A stretch of DNA of 64,000 nucleotides from Wolfiporia cocos (Eukaryota; Basidiomycota; Agaricomycetes; Polyporales; Phaeolaceae), in NCBI GenBank assembly GCA_029448655.1, contig JACCLO010000029.1, positions 62,001-126,000 of the forward strand. The letters run 5' to 3'. The position numbers and the translations under genes are program-made. Below, piece by piece: positions 55,503-64,000 of the stretch. Position 1 is the first letter of the stretch. Each line of letters starts with the position of its first letter. Below the pieces are notes generated by a model. The model was not told where the DNA came from and made no database searches. It saw only the letters and a program-made list of their open reading frames with translations.

Positions 55503-56703
55503 TGTCACAAATTTTCCTATATTTTTCCCTATTTTTCCTAGACTTGTAGTCCAGTTTGTAGCATAGTTAGCGTAGCACGGATACTTGTAGATCACGTGAC
55601 CCAGTAGAACTAGATGCCGACGGAACCTTCTAGCAGGTTCCATCCCATTCCACAGATATCACATGTTAATGCTCATATGTGTGACCGCTGACTCATTACA
55701 CTTGTAGAGTCACCTGCCATCTGACTCATTCATAGTCATAGCGCATACGTTATCACTTACGGTCACATGCAACCTGACTCATACCATAGTACCGTAGGTC
55801 CTAGTAGTATTAGGGGTCTTGTATTGCATGTGTCACAGTATTATCTAAACGCCCTATTTTTCCGCTATCCGTAGCCATTTATCCGGTATTTATACGCATA
55901 ACTACGAGTTATCCAGTACTTATCCCATACGGCTATAACCTTACGGTTATTATTGCCCTTACGGCTTCTCAACGTACGCTTATGCGCTACTAAGCTAGAA
56001 TGACACAGCGCTTACACGCTAGTCATGCCCCATGACACGTCCGGCTTGCAACCGTACCACGTCATAACCTACGTCATGGACTAGACCTACGGTCTTGTCC
56101 AGACTATGATATCATCATGATGTCACCACCATCATATGTCTAGGTCCCGACCTATGTATAGACACATGGCACCATACTGGCATCATACCCTCGTCATCAG
56201 TCTAGCCCTCGGGCTTACGACCAATGGCACTAATGGCTCGGCGCTCCGCCTTAGTCATTCCCCGGGATACAGCCTATGGCAGTTACCCCTCAAGACTCGG
56301 CCTTCGGCCTTGTCGTCATACTGGTCTCAACCGCCCCCATGTGAATGTCTACAGGTAATATGATAGGTTCGCCATTACCGGCTTACCACGGTCTATTTCT
56401 AGCACAATCACACATCTATGCCTTATGCCGATACCGTACCAGTATCACATGCTAACCCTTCTATTCGTAGATGGATCTTCCTTCCGTTGATGGTTACTCA
56501 GCCACAACGCCATACTAGGTACATACTGTATAGTAGTACCAAACATGTATATAAGATAGGGACTAAGCGTCCTATACGTCTTAGTTCTATTCTTCTAGGC
56601 TATGCGCCTAAGAATCCTCTCACTTAGCTGCACTAGAATAGTCTACCTTACCTCCCTCCCCACTGGAGGATAAGTGGTGAGTCCCACAGACTGTTCTGTG
56701 TCA
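55503..56703 (+). repeat. Gypsy-A 3' LTR, 1201 bp
   Basis: tgtcacaaattttcctat...cccacagactgttctgtgtca. TATA tgtatataag at about 56547 is followed by the inverted repeat atagggac-taagc-gtcctat and the start-like AGTTCTATTCTTCTAGGC near 56581. The 5 bp after it (gcatg) would be the TSD, but the 5' partner is lost. Confidence 0.9.
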
Positions 56704-56890
56704 GCATGTATATATACTGGAACAGTCTGAGCGTTACAACTCAGTTCTGTTCTCCTCGATATTGAGCTACTGCCTAACAAGCAACCTCATCGCTCATACA
56801 CTTTTACTTGCTATCTCTTCTTGTGTGTGTATACCTCTAAGCCGCCCTCAAGAAACACTATTAGTGAGTATTAGGTTTGGGTTTGTGTCA
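56704..56890 (+). mobile_element. Partial LTR, 3' part
   Basis: Starts within a TATA region (gcatgtatatatac) and has CTGAG-cgttacaa-CTCAG (56727-56744) and ttctgttctcctcga. It ends gggtttgtgtca at 56890. Gypsy-A appears to have inserted into this LTR just before its TATA box. Confidence 0.7.
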
Positions 56891-57335
56891 CCGTGATCCG
56901 TGATCGGGATTGGGTTGCCAGCCAATAGCAGTAAAGCCTGTTGGCTATACTTAGCTATGGTGCCATAGTTGCATGAGCATGGTGTGCTCATGATGTCATA
57001 GGCAGTGTGCCTTGATGATGTAGTGGTCTAGCTAGACTGGCTAGACTGGGTGACGTAGTGGTGACGTGTCTGTCATGGTGACATATGTCGTGACTTGCTT
57101 CTGGTGTTATCCATGTGGATTGATAGGCCGCGTGGTTGATAGAAGAGCTTGACTAATAGTCTATGACTAGCGTGTCGCATGTGTCGTATCAGCTTAATAG
57201 TGTGTAAGTACCTTGTGTAAGTGATAAGGGTTGGCAATGGGATAAGTCCCTGATAACTGATAGGTAGACGTATAAATCCTAGAATAATTGCTATAAATAG
57301 CAGAAAAATGGCCATGTCCTGTAAATACTGTGACA
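56891..57335 (-). mobile_element. Partial LTR related to the LARD LTR
   Basis: The right end (gtataaatcctagaataattgct...ctgtgaca) matches the LARD LTR end in the same orientation. Its own 3' end (tgacacag on the plus strand) is missing at 56891, so it is truncated. Adjacent tggca is not duplicated. Confidence 0.65.
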
Positions 57336-57370
57336 TGGCACAGACTAGTCAGTCTTAATGATGCAGCAAG

Positions 57371-57788
57371 TGTCACAGATTTTGGGTCCCCTTCAGTAAT
57401 CAAACCAAGGCACTAGTGGTACTGAAGTCACATGATGGTTTGGCCCTCATCAGGTAGTATAGCGGTATAACATCTAGCATAGCGTGGCACCCTAGAGGCA
57501 CATGACTTGCTTACATATACAGAGGCTGTGTAGATAGTGCATGGACCCTTACATTAGGGTAGGCCCTAAGGCCCACCTGCGCTCATCCTCATGTATATAT
57601 AGTATGTCGTCTGAGGCTTACACCTCAGACTTGTCAATCTCGTTGTTGGGGGCGTTTCCCCTCTTAGCTGGCATTCTTAGTCTTGCTGGTCTTGTGTGCC
57701 CACCTCGCCTCGCTATGGCCCCAAGGCCCCTTAGCAACTAGGTGTTGTACTCTACCTATTCGGTATTGGGGGTATATTAGATGGTAGT
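57371..57788 (+). mobile_element. Partial LTR, 5' part
   Basis: Starts tgtcacagattttgggtcccc. U3 carries gcacatgactt and gtgcatggaccc...ttagggtaggcc. TATA tgtatatatag near 57591 is followed by an 8-bp inverted repeat GTCTGAGG-CTTACA-CCTCAGAC (57609-57630). There is no clean 3' end before the pol fragment. Confidence 0.7.
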
Positions 57789-57944
57789 GAGCCTATGCCA
57801 CTTTGTGACAAGCTCCTTGTAATCCTTAGTGACCTTGTTGTCTAGCAATGCTTTACAAATCTCTCGGAGTATCGGTTCATCCAATTCTGGCACCACATGG
57901 GAGGTATCAAGAGCCATTGCCATGAACTCTCGCTCGAAAAATTC
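57789..57944 (-). pseudogene. Gypsy pol fragment (RNase H/integrase linker)
   Basis: The minus strand reads EFFEREFMAMALDTSHVVPE and LDEPILREICKALLDNKVTK, aligning with Gypsy-A EFFVNFARELAIL...REIHKALLDNEVTKDYK at 53200-53345. It is a remnant of another, related Gypsy element in opposite orientation. Confidence 0.8.
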
Positions 57945-58175
57945 TGTCACAAATCTAGGTCACGCTAGATACTAGGACGTTATGGAGCAGTAACTAGGGT
58001 ATATTCCCCCTAAGGTGGTGACCTGAATACAATAGGCACCAAGCATGGGAATATGAACTGCAGATATAGCCGGACCCTTGATAACAGCCAAGCTGTTATC
58101 ATAGCCCTTTTGGGGGAGTGGCTATATTGCCACTCATGAGCACATTGCATTGGGTCCATGGTGCGTCTTGTGATA
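57945..58175 (+). mobile_element. Degenerate solo TRIM LTR
   Basis: tgtcacaaatctagg...gcgtcttgtgata is homologous to the TRIM LTRs (gttatggagcagtaactagggtat; cccttttgggggagtggcta) in the opposite orientation. The inverted repeat gataacagcc-aa-gctgttatc is perfect here. No TSD (aattc, tcagt). It is older than TRIM-1 and TRIM-2. Confidence 0.8.
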
Positions 58176-58508
58176 TCAGTCCTGCACTTCCATAATTGAC
58201 ATCCAATGTGCTGCTTGACATGCTCACCACACTTGGCATGCCAAACCAGTACTCACACCTGATTGGCTAGTGTACATCATCAGGTGATAAGTTAGTTGTA
58301 GTAATTGGCACAAGATTGACAACAGAAAGTGTGCCCAGCGTCTGCAGACAATTCTCCTTCAGTGATGGGGGTAGCAGAACAGTGTTGAACTTTGGCACCT
58401 TGAGCTTCTCCATTCCCACACCTGGCCTGTGTCAACCATTGCATCTCTGGGGATTTGCATACTCAGCCTCACTCTCATTCTCATACACATTCAATGAGGG
58501 CTTGTGTG
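58176..58508 (-). pseudogene. Short unidentified coding relic
   Basis: The minus strand reads SLNVYENESEAEYANPQRCNG, then after a stop MEKLKVPKFNTVLLPPSLKE and NCLQTLGTLSVVNLVPITTT. It looks coding but I cannot place it. It is truncated by the LTR at 58509. Confidence 0.35.
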
Positions 58509-59471
58509 TGTCACAGATTCTGAAAAGAGGTACCCCCCCCCTGTCTCAAACCCACGTTCTTGGGTAGTACCCCATCATGTGTCTTTGTATGGACTTAGCA
58601 GTGTAGCGTAATGGTACAGGTCGCCCCACCCATAGATGGTCACATGGTCAGTAGCTTAGATACTACAGCACATGACTTAGGTAGCACTCAGCAATACGCA
58701 CAGACCCTGCCTTTAGGGTGGGTCTCTAGTATACAGTGACAGTGTTCCTCATGTACTTAAGCTGTGACACTCTGGGGCTTACTCCCCAGAGTGTCACAGA
58801 TATATTACTGTTGAATTCACCCTCACTATAGCTTTATGAGCACTGCTGTACATGCATGTGCCCCTCTACACTATGGTATTCCTCTCCCCTTCGTCCTGTA
58901 GTTACTGTAACAACCCTGCACCACTCGTCGATCAGCGCCCTTAGGGTAGGCGCACGTGCCTCTACCCATAACATGGTCACACTTTCATTACATACTCATG
59001 ACTAGTTACTGTTATGCCTGACCTCATAGTTACTGCGCACAGATCAGCACTTCAGGGTAGACACACTAGCGTACACGCAGATGTATATAAAGTATGACAA
59101 ATGAGGCCTTATGCCTCATTCTTAGGATTTTCGGCAATTGGGCCTAACCAGCCCCTTTCATTCTCTATGGCTATGGGCCACTCTGCTGTGCTGCTCATCT
59201 GACTTGACTGGACAAATGCCACAACCCCTAGCTGTCATCCCTCTAACTGAGCACCCAGAGTCAACGACAATACTAGGACACGCCAGCAGGCATATACGAG
59301 ATCCCCAGCAGGGCCAGTCCCACAGACACAGGGTATGTCTGTGTCACAGAGCTGTTATTCTCGATGATGAGGCTTGTCCTCTCTTTACTCCAAGTCTTAT
59401 GCATGCTAGTCCAAGGGTTCTGCTCTATGTGACAACTCTAGATGACGGTACACCCTTGGCATTTTGTGTCA
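58509..59471 (+). mobile_element. Solo LTR, TSD gtgtg, split by a younger LTR
   Basis: tgtcacagattctg...ggcattttgtgtca with a perfect TSD gtgtg (58504-58508, 59472-59476). Its TATA-proximal inverted repeat CTCTGGGG-CTTACT-CCCCAGAG (58770-58791) lies directly next to the insertion point of the 58792-59346 LTR. Without the insert it is about 400 bp. Confidence 0.88.
58792..59346 (+). mobile_element. Solo LTR, 555 bp, TSD cagag, nested
   Basis: tgtcacagatatattactg...cccacagacacagggtatgtctgtgtca, TSD cagag (58787-58791, 59347-59351). TATA tgtatataaag near 59082 is followed by AATGAGGC-CTTAT-GCCTCATT (59100-59120) and ttaggattttcggc. Nearly the same length as the LTR at 62825-63380. Confidence 0.9.
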
Positions 59472-59843
59472 GTGTGAGCTCACACATGAGAGGGTCTGGC
59501 TCATAACTTGAGGTTAATGTCCCAGCGAGTTTGCATGGCATTTATAAACTCTGCTGTGGCTGGTGCACTGATGCTGTGGATGGGTGCTTAGTGCACACCA
59601 CACCATGCACAAGTTAACTACTAGAGGGGCAATGCAGGTATGCGCACAAGCTTTAGTCTTATTACTAGCATATATACTTGTAACCAATTGTATTTATGGA
59701 TTGTGTTTGGCAGCAACCTCGCACATTAGTCACTGGCATAGTGTGGTGGCTAACATGAGCTTCTATGTCCTCTACCCACTCTATTGTGGAGCACACAACT
59801 TGGAGTGCACATCAGATGAAACATGGCTCTGCAATTGTCCTCT
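59472..59843. other. No recognisable gene
   Basis: Spacer between two solo LTRs. It may be eroded continuation of the MULE locus on the minus strand, but no motif is visible. Confidence 0.4.
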
Positions 59844-60446
59844 TGTCACCAGAAACTCCACCCCTAGGATATACGCTAATGCTAGGCTAGCGCTAGGGAG
59901 ATGCACATGCATAGGTAGATAAGCATTCACTTATCTTATCTCAATATGGTCACATGTCATCACTGAGTAGTTACAGCATTACCTAGTCATGTGAGACACA
60001 GTCACAGTATGCACAGGCCACGCCATTAGGTCAGGCCTTGTAGCTACAGTACGTAGCATCTCCATGTATATAAGTAGGTAGAATCTGAGGATTACTCCTC
60101 AGTTCTACTCTTCTCGGCCTAGGGGGCATGTCCCCTGGGAACCTCTCAACCCTCTGCTGCATGTGCGTGTGAGCCAGCGGACTGCTCTGCAACAAGCCTG
60201 CTGCATCCTACTTGGACATGGGGGTCTCTATTTATTGCATCTCCTAGTTTTGTCTTTAGCCTGCTAGTCTGGGGGCATACCGGTACACTCATGGGTCAGT
60301 ACCTCGGGCTTCATGGCAGGTCGTCTCAATAGACAAGCCATCCTGTTCTCCCCTACAAGGATGGGTAGCCTTTAGGCCTAGGTTAGAAGGTATAGAGGCA
60401 TCCCCACTAGCATGGGTAGCATGGTCACAAGTATGTTCCCGTGTCA
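59844..60446 (+). mobile_element. Solo LTR, 603 bp, family D, TSD cctct
   Basis: tgtcaccagaaactcc...gttcccgtgtca with a perfect TSD cctct (59839-59843, 60447-60451). Homologous to 41672-42290. TATA tgtatataagt at about 60064 is followed by CTGAGGA-TTAC-TCCTCAG (60085-60102), overlapping the start-like AGTTCTACTCTTCTCGGC. Confidence 0.92.
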
Positions 60447-60451
60447 CCTCT

Positions 60452-62579
60452 GCTGCTCAATAATCTCGGCTGCCTGGTGCAACTTGTGTATAGCATATTC
60501 TATGTCTGTTTGGTCTTGATTGTCAGGCTAGGATGTGAAGGTGAGTATATCTCTATTTTACTTGTTATATACATACTGCAAACCCACTGCCGCTGCCAGC
60601 TCATGTGCGCAGCAATCCATCACGACCAGTTGGTGGGCCCTTTTGAGGCGAGGAGAGTATCTGAAATGTGATAACAAACTGGTGAGTCTCTCACTTTTGG
60701 CTCAATGATCTGCTGAAGTACTGGCAATGACACTACAGGGGCCTCTTTGGTGTCGGAATCTTGAAGCATGATTGGATCGTCCCAGCTGCCAGATGGTGTC
60801 AGCACCAGAACATGGGGCATTCACTCCATCCATGCATGATCTCTGGTAGACTCCGGTGGAGGTGCGACTATGCCATTCACCATGACGGTGTAGAATGGCT
60901 GAACATGGAGCCACTGCACTGTGACCCACCACGATGATGGTATAGGTGTGGAAACTTCTTGCACAAGGTGCTTGTAGAGAAGGTACACATGATATTTCTG
61001 AGCTCCACAGTTGCATGTCCACGTCATAATGTCTGTATTGTAGATGCTGTTAATTGGAGTCTGAGCAAGATGTTCCCGTGACCTTCTGAAGGCTTCTTGC
61101 ATATGGGTAAGTGATCATGAATGCCCTTCACAATGCTTTGTAATGATCTGTGCAAGGGTCAGTTGATATGGCGGGAGCACTTTTGTGATGATTGCATGCA
61201 TGGTGAGATCAATGGGCAGGTGATTATAGCAGTGCAGAACTAGCTGCTTGAGATTCTGCCAGAGCACCTCAACCATCATTGTTATACACTTGCATGGTAT
61301 GCTTGATGTGTACACCACATGCACCCAGAGACACCAGCAATCATGCGAGTACCAGGAGCTCCAGAGGTAAGCTCATACCTCATGAAGATTATTGAGTTTA
61401 TAGTGTTGATACATCTCATCAATAGCATCTTGTCGAATGTCCTTGGATGTTCAGCTCTGCCCATGCCATTTAGGGAGAAAATGGTGCTGTGATGCATGCT
61501 TTGTGAAAAGCTAGAGGATAGGCAGTCGGTGTGGTGTCAGGCAAAAGACATAGCCAGGCTTTGCTTGCTTCATTGTGCTGATTGCTCTGTCATCACAAGG
61601 TGAGCTTTCTTGGAGCTCTTCAAGTGCTTCTGCAAACTCCTCAACCTGATGCTGCAGATCATCTAGGTCTCAATCCCACTCAGCATCATTCCAATTGTCA
61701 TGTTTATGACCTATCCAGCCCATTTCTTCATCACTTTCATCTGCATGTAGATCAGGTGGGAGTATGCCCTGGCCACTCAGGTGTTCAATGTCAAAGTCTT
61801 TGGCATCTTCGGTTTCACTCTTCACAGCAGGATGGCCTGCCGGGATGGGCTTGAGTCTAAGTGGGGGCAGTGACAGGTGATGACAGATGGATACCCATCA
61901 ATGAGAAGCCGGATGCGATGGAGAGGCTTCACAGGAGGGGCAGGTAGCTAGTACATATAATATGAATTAATGAGAATAAAGTCCCATTCCACAATGTTGG
62001 AAATAAACAAACGACTGAGCCTGTCTGTTGCAGGTATGGTATGAAGTTAGCTTTGATGTAAGAGAACTCATGGCAAGCTTCATTGACATCATAGAATGCA
62101 GGTGTCTCCTTGTTCTTTGCTAAGCACTGTTTCACTGCATGGAGTGCATGCCAGAAACATAGCTGATGTTTTGCCTGTGGCCATGTGTTCCTCATTGCAT
62201 TGATTTCTGACCAATCCTTGTCTGATAATGTATATTCTGGGTTGACACCAAGGTCCTTCAGCTCACCAAGAAATCTCTCAAGCACAACTTGCTTGACACC
62301 CTTATCGGCTTCCTTGTTTGTCGATATCAGTAAGAACACAAGTGGAATACCCAACCCATGTGCATCTGCAACTGCACCAAACAGTCCAAAATTGGTCCTG
62401 TTTGTGTTCCCTAGACAGATTCAATCTCAGTAATTTACTTACGTAGCAAGCTTGCATAGCACACACACATGTTGAATCCATTGCAAGCTCCTGTGTATTG
62501 GAGGCCCACTCCTCAATAAAATCTGTGACTTAGAAGGCAACTGCCTGAGTGCTGGGCTCAGCTTGCACATCTAGCAGAG
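60452..62579 (-). pseudogene. MULE-type transposase relic with SWIM finger
   Basis: The minus strand gives FIEEWASNTQELAMDSTCVCAMQAC (catalytic Asp in AMDST, about 62477), a GTAAGT...CTAG intron, then FGLFGAVADAHGLGIPLVFLLIS. Next is YTLSDKDWSEINAMRNTWPQAKHQLCFWHAL (second Asp), typical of the MULE transposase domain, which cuts and moves Mutator-like elements. Later blocks are VEVLWQNLKQLVLHCYNHLPIDL and ALAQTPINSI-type sequence. The SWIM finger TWTCNCGAQKYHVYLLYKHLVQ (about 61000) has Tyr where its third Cys belongs (TGC to TAC). Frames change repeatedly. The N-terminus is cut by the LTR at 62580. Confidence 0.75.
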
Positions 62580-63600
62580 TGACACAGACTCACCAGTCTG
62601 TGGGACCGGCCCACAGGCCGGGGACAATCCCCCAAAGCCAGTGCATCAGTGCACATCCTAAGCCAATGGGTATGCAGGCAAGGCCCTTGGCTAAGGTACC
62701 ACCCAGACGGGCAAGGTGAGGAGGGAGAGACCCAGGCAGACTGGCACACACACAGATGAGGTGGTGAGAGAGGGGCTACAGCCCAGACATCAAGAATCTT
62801 AGAGATGGGGAGTAAGCCCCATCTTGTCACGGTTTTATACCACAAGATATTGACCCTACATCCCTCGCTTTAGGTCTCTTGGGGTTCCACTGAGCGCACG
62901 GTCTCCTCATACCTCTAGTTACCTCCACGTCAACCATCTCACATAGTACATCACGTTACCTGGTAGATAGTGCCTATGATGGGCACACATTCCGTCACCC
63001 GCATTATAACATCACAGTATGTACATCATATGGTCATGGTAGCACATGATCCCTTAGTTATGGCACACAGGCCATTACATTAAGGTAGTCATAGCATACT
63101 GATCCATGTACATAAATACACCGGGATGAGGTCTTACAACCTCATCCTTTAGATTCTCGATGTTGGGCTATGCCCCTTTCTTCATACTGTCTGAGGGTGC
63201 ACACCAGTCTTACTGCTGAGTTATTCACTTGCTCATCTGGGATGCACCATTGGCAACACATGTCGCCACCTCAGCAATGAGGTCACCCTGGTCACCACTG
63301 CATTCCTCTGATGGTACCCTTGTGGATGTGTTGGATTCCCCGGCAGGGCTGGTCCCACAGACCTATGTAAGTCTGTGTCACATCTCTCTACCCTTTAAGT
63401 ATGTACATGGGAGCGCAACATGTCTACCCTTAAGTGCTGGCCTGTGTGCAGCACCATCCTAACGGCTGAGGTAAGAGAGTATGTAAGCGAGCATGTAACT
63501 ACTGTAGTGACAGGGAGTGACCATAATGTGAGTGATGCATGGGTGCGCACTACCCCGGAGTGCCTATCTACGGGGTCAGGTGGTCATTGCCAGAGCGCCA
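62580..63600 (-). mobile_element. LTR on the minus strand, split by a younger LTR; inner end uncertain
   Basis: Begins on the plus strand tgacacagactcaccagtctgtgggacc and carries AGATGGGG-CTTACT-CCCCATCT (minus; 62803-62824). The LTR at 62825-63380 separates this from its TATA and U3 (minus tgtacatacttaaaggg, gcacacaggcc...ttaagggtagaca at 63390-63455). I cannot locate its terminal gtgaca; 63600 is an estimate. Confidence 0.6.
62825..63380 (+). mobile_element. Solo LTR, 556 bp, TSD catct, nested
   Basis: tgtcacggttttatacc...cccacagacctatgtaagtctgtgtca, TSD catct (62820-62824, 63381-63385). TATA-like tgtacataaat near 63108 is followed by a 9-bp inverted repeat GGATGAGGT-CTTACA-ACCTCATCC (63124-63147). 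Confidence 0.9.
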
Positions 63601-63972
63601 TTACTGGCATCTCTATCCCTATGCCACATGACTCAGCACCATTACTGGTGCCTTGTCATCTATGCTTACCCCTATGCTTACGTTTACGTGCATGGACTCT
63701 GGGGCTTTTGGGCAAGCTCTTAGGTACTGGTGCACCCACATGTACTTATGCACTGGCATGAGGACTTACATCCTCATGTCTAGCATTCTTGACATTAGGG
63801 TAATGACACCCTCTTTCATGCTGTCTACTGGGCTGCCACTCTGCTCTTAGTTCACGACATGCTAGTCTGGGGATGTCAGACCTTGCCAACCCGCCATACT
63901 GCCAACAAGACTGCTCGTTGCCCTGCCTTCCCTTGACGCCATGGGGCCTGGGACCTGTCATGGTCTATGTCA
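63601..63972 (+). mobile_element. Partial LTR, 3' part
   Basis: Contains cacatgact, tgtacttatgc (weak TATA), CATGAGGA-CTTACA-TCCTCATG (63757-63778) and gtctagcattcttgac, then a probable end tctatgtca at 63972. The 5' limit is unclear because it abuts the split minus-strand LTR. Confidence 0.5.
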
Positions 63973-64000
63973 CAGAATGCCCAGAGGGGCATTCCTAGGA

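Larger units (their letters stand above)
43694..56703 (+). mobile_element. Gypsy-A: 5'-truncated chromodomain Ty3/Gypsy element with nested insertions
   Basis: Gag C-terminus, protease, RT/RNase H, integrase, chromodomain, dUTPase, a PPT (aagagggggtaa) and a 1201-bp 3' LTR are present. The 5' LTR and most of gag are missing at the TRIM-2 junction. The RNase H region is interrupted by the LARD (46023-52075) and a solo LTR (52164-53054). Each left a 5-bp duplication, and removing both rejoins the reading frame. In-frame TGA codons at 45018 and 54732 and an Asp-to-Asn change in RNase H mark it as inactive. Confidence 0.9.

Noticed and set aside
39150..63090. ttaggg occurrences as telomere repeats
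   Set aside because: They are single copies within the LTR U3 motif, never in tandem, so they give no evidence of a telomere.

Overview
The window looks like a repeat-dense, gene-poor stretch of a filamentous basidiomycete genome, probably an Agaricomycete. Short GT..AG introns, chromodomain Ty3/Gypsy elements, a MULE with a SWIM finger and a non-autonomous hAT all point that way. All assignments are from reading translations by eye; no database was searched.

Positions 1-27 kb hold decayed or heavily frameshifted host genes: an HpcH/HpaI-type aldolase (minus, about 0.8-1.6 kb), an NRPS-like AMP-binding enzyme (minus, 3.1-4.9 kb), the meiotic MutS homologue MSH4 (minus, 11.3-15.3 kb), an RNase P/MRP p40-like protein (plus, 15.4-16.3 kb, divergent from MSH4), a long disordered nuclear-type protein (plus, 19.3-22.3 kb) and a kinase-like gene (plus, 23.5-26.2 kb) split by a solo LTR. 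Several other coding relics could not be named. Many frameshifts lie at homopolymers, so sequencing error and true decay cannot be fully separated. Stop codons made by C-to-T or G-to-A changes favour decay.

Positions 27-57 kb are nested retroelements. Gypsy-B (27447-36851, minus, TSD ctccc) carries gag, protease, dUTPase, RT/RNase H, integrase, a chromodomain and an extra 3' ORF. A 917-bp TRIM (TSD atata) sits in its gag. Next come two hAT-type elements (8-bp TSDs), one holding a solo LTR, and a second TRIM with unmatched flanks. Gypsy-A (43694-56703, plus, 5' truncated) has its dUTPase after the chromodomain. Its RNase H region is split by a 6.05-kb non-coding LARD with apparently identical LTRs (46023-52075, TSD acccg) and by a solo LTR (52164-53054, TSD agatg).

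Positions 57-64 kb are a pile of solo or partial LTRs, several nested with clean 5-bp TSDs, plus a relic MULE transposase.

The most interesting signals are these. Gypsy-B, the LARD and the TRIM each have an 11-12 nt primer-binding site complementary to their own predicted mRNA 5' end, as in Tf1-type self-priming. Many LTR families carry a compensating inverted repeat between the TATA box and the transcript start. The LARD interior has a thrice-repeated hairpin with compensatory changes. Shared LTR ends and polypurine tracts suggest that the non-coding TRIM and LARD use the machinery of a Gypsy-A-like element.
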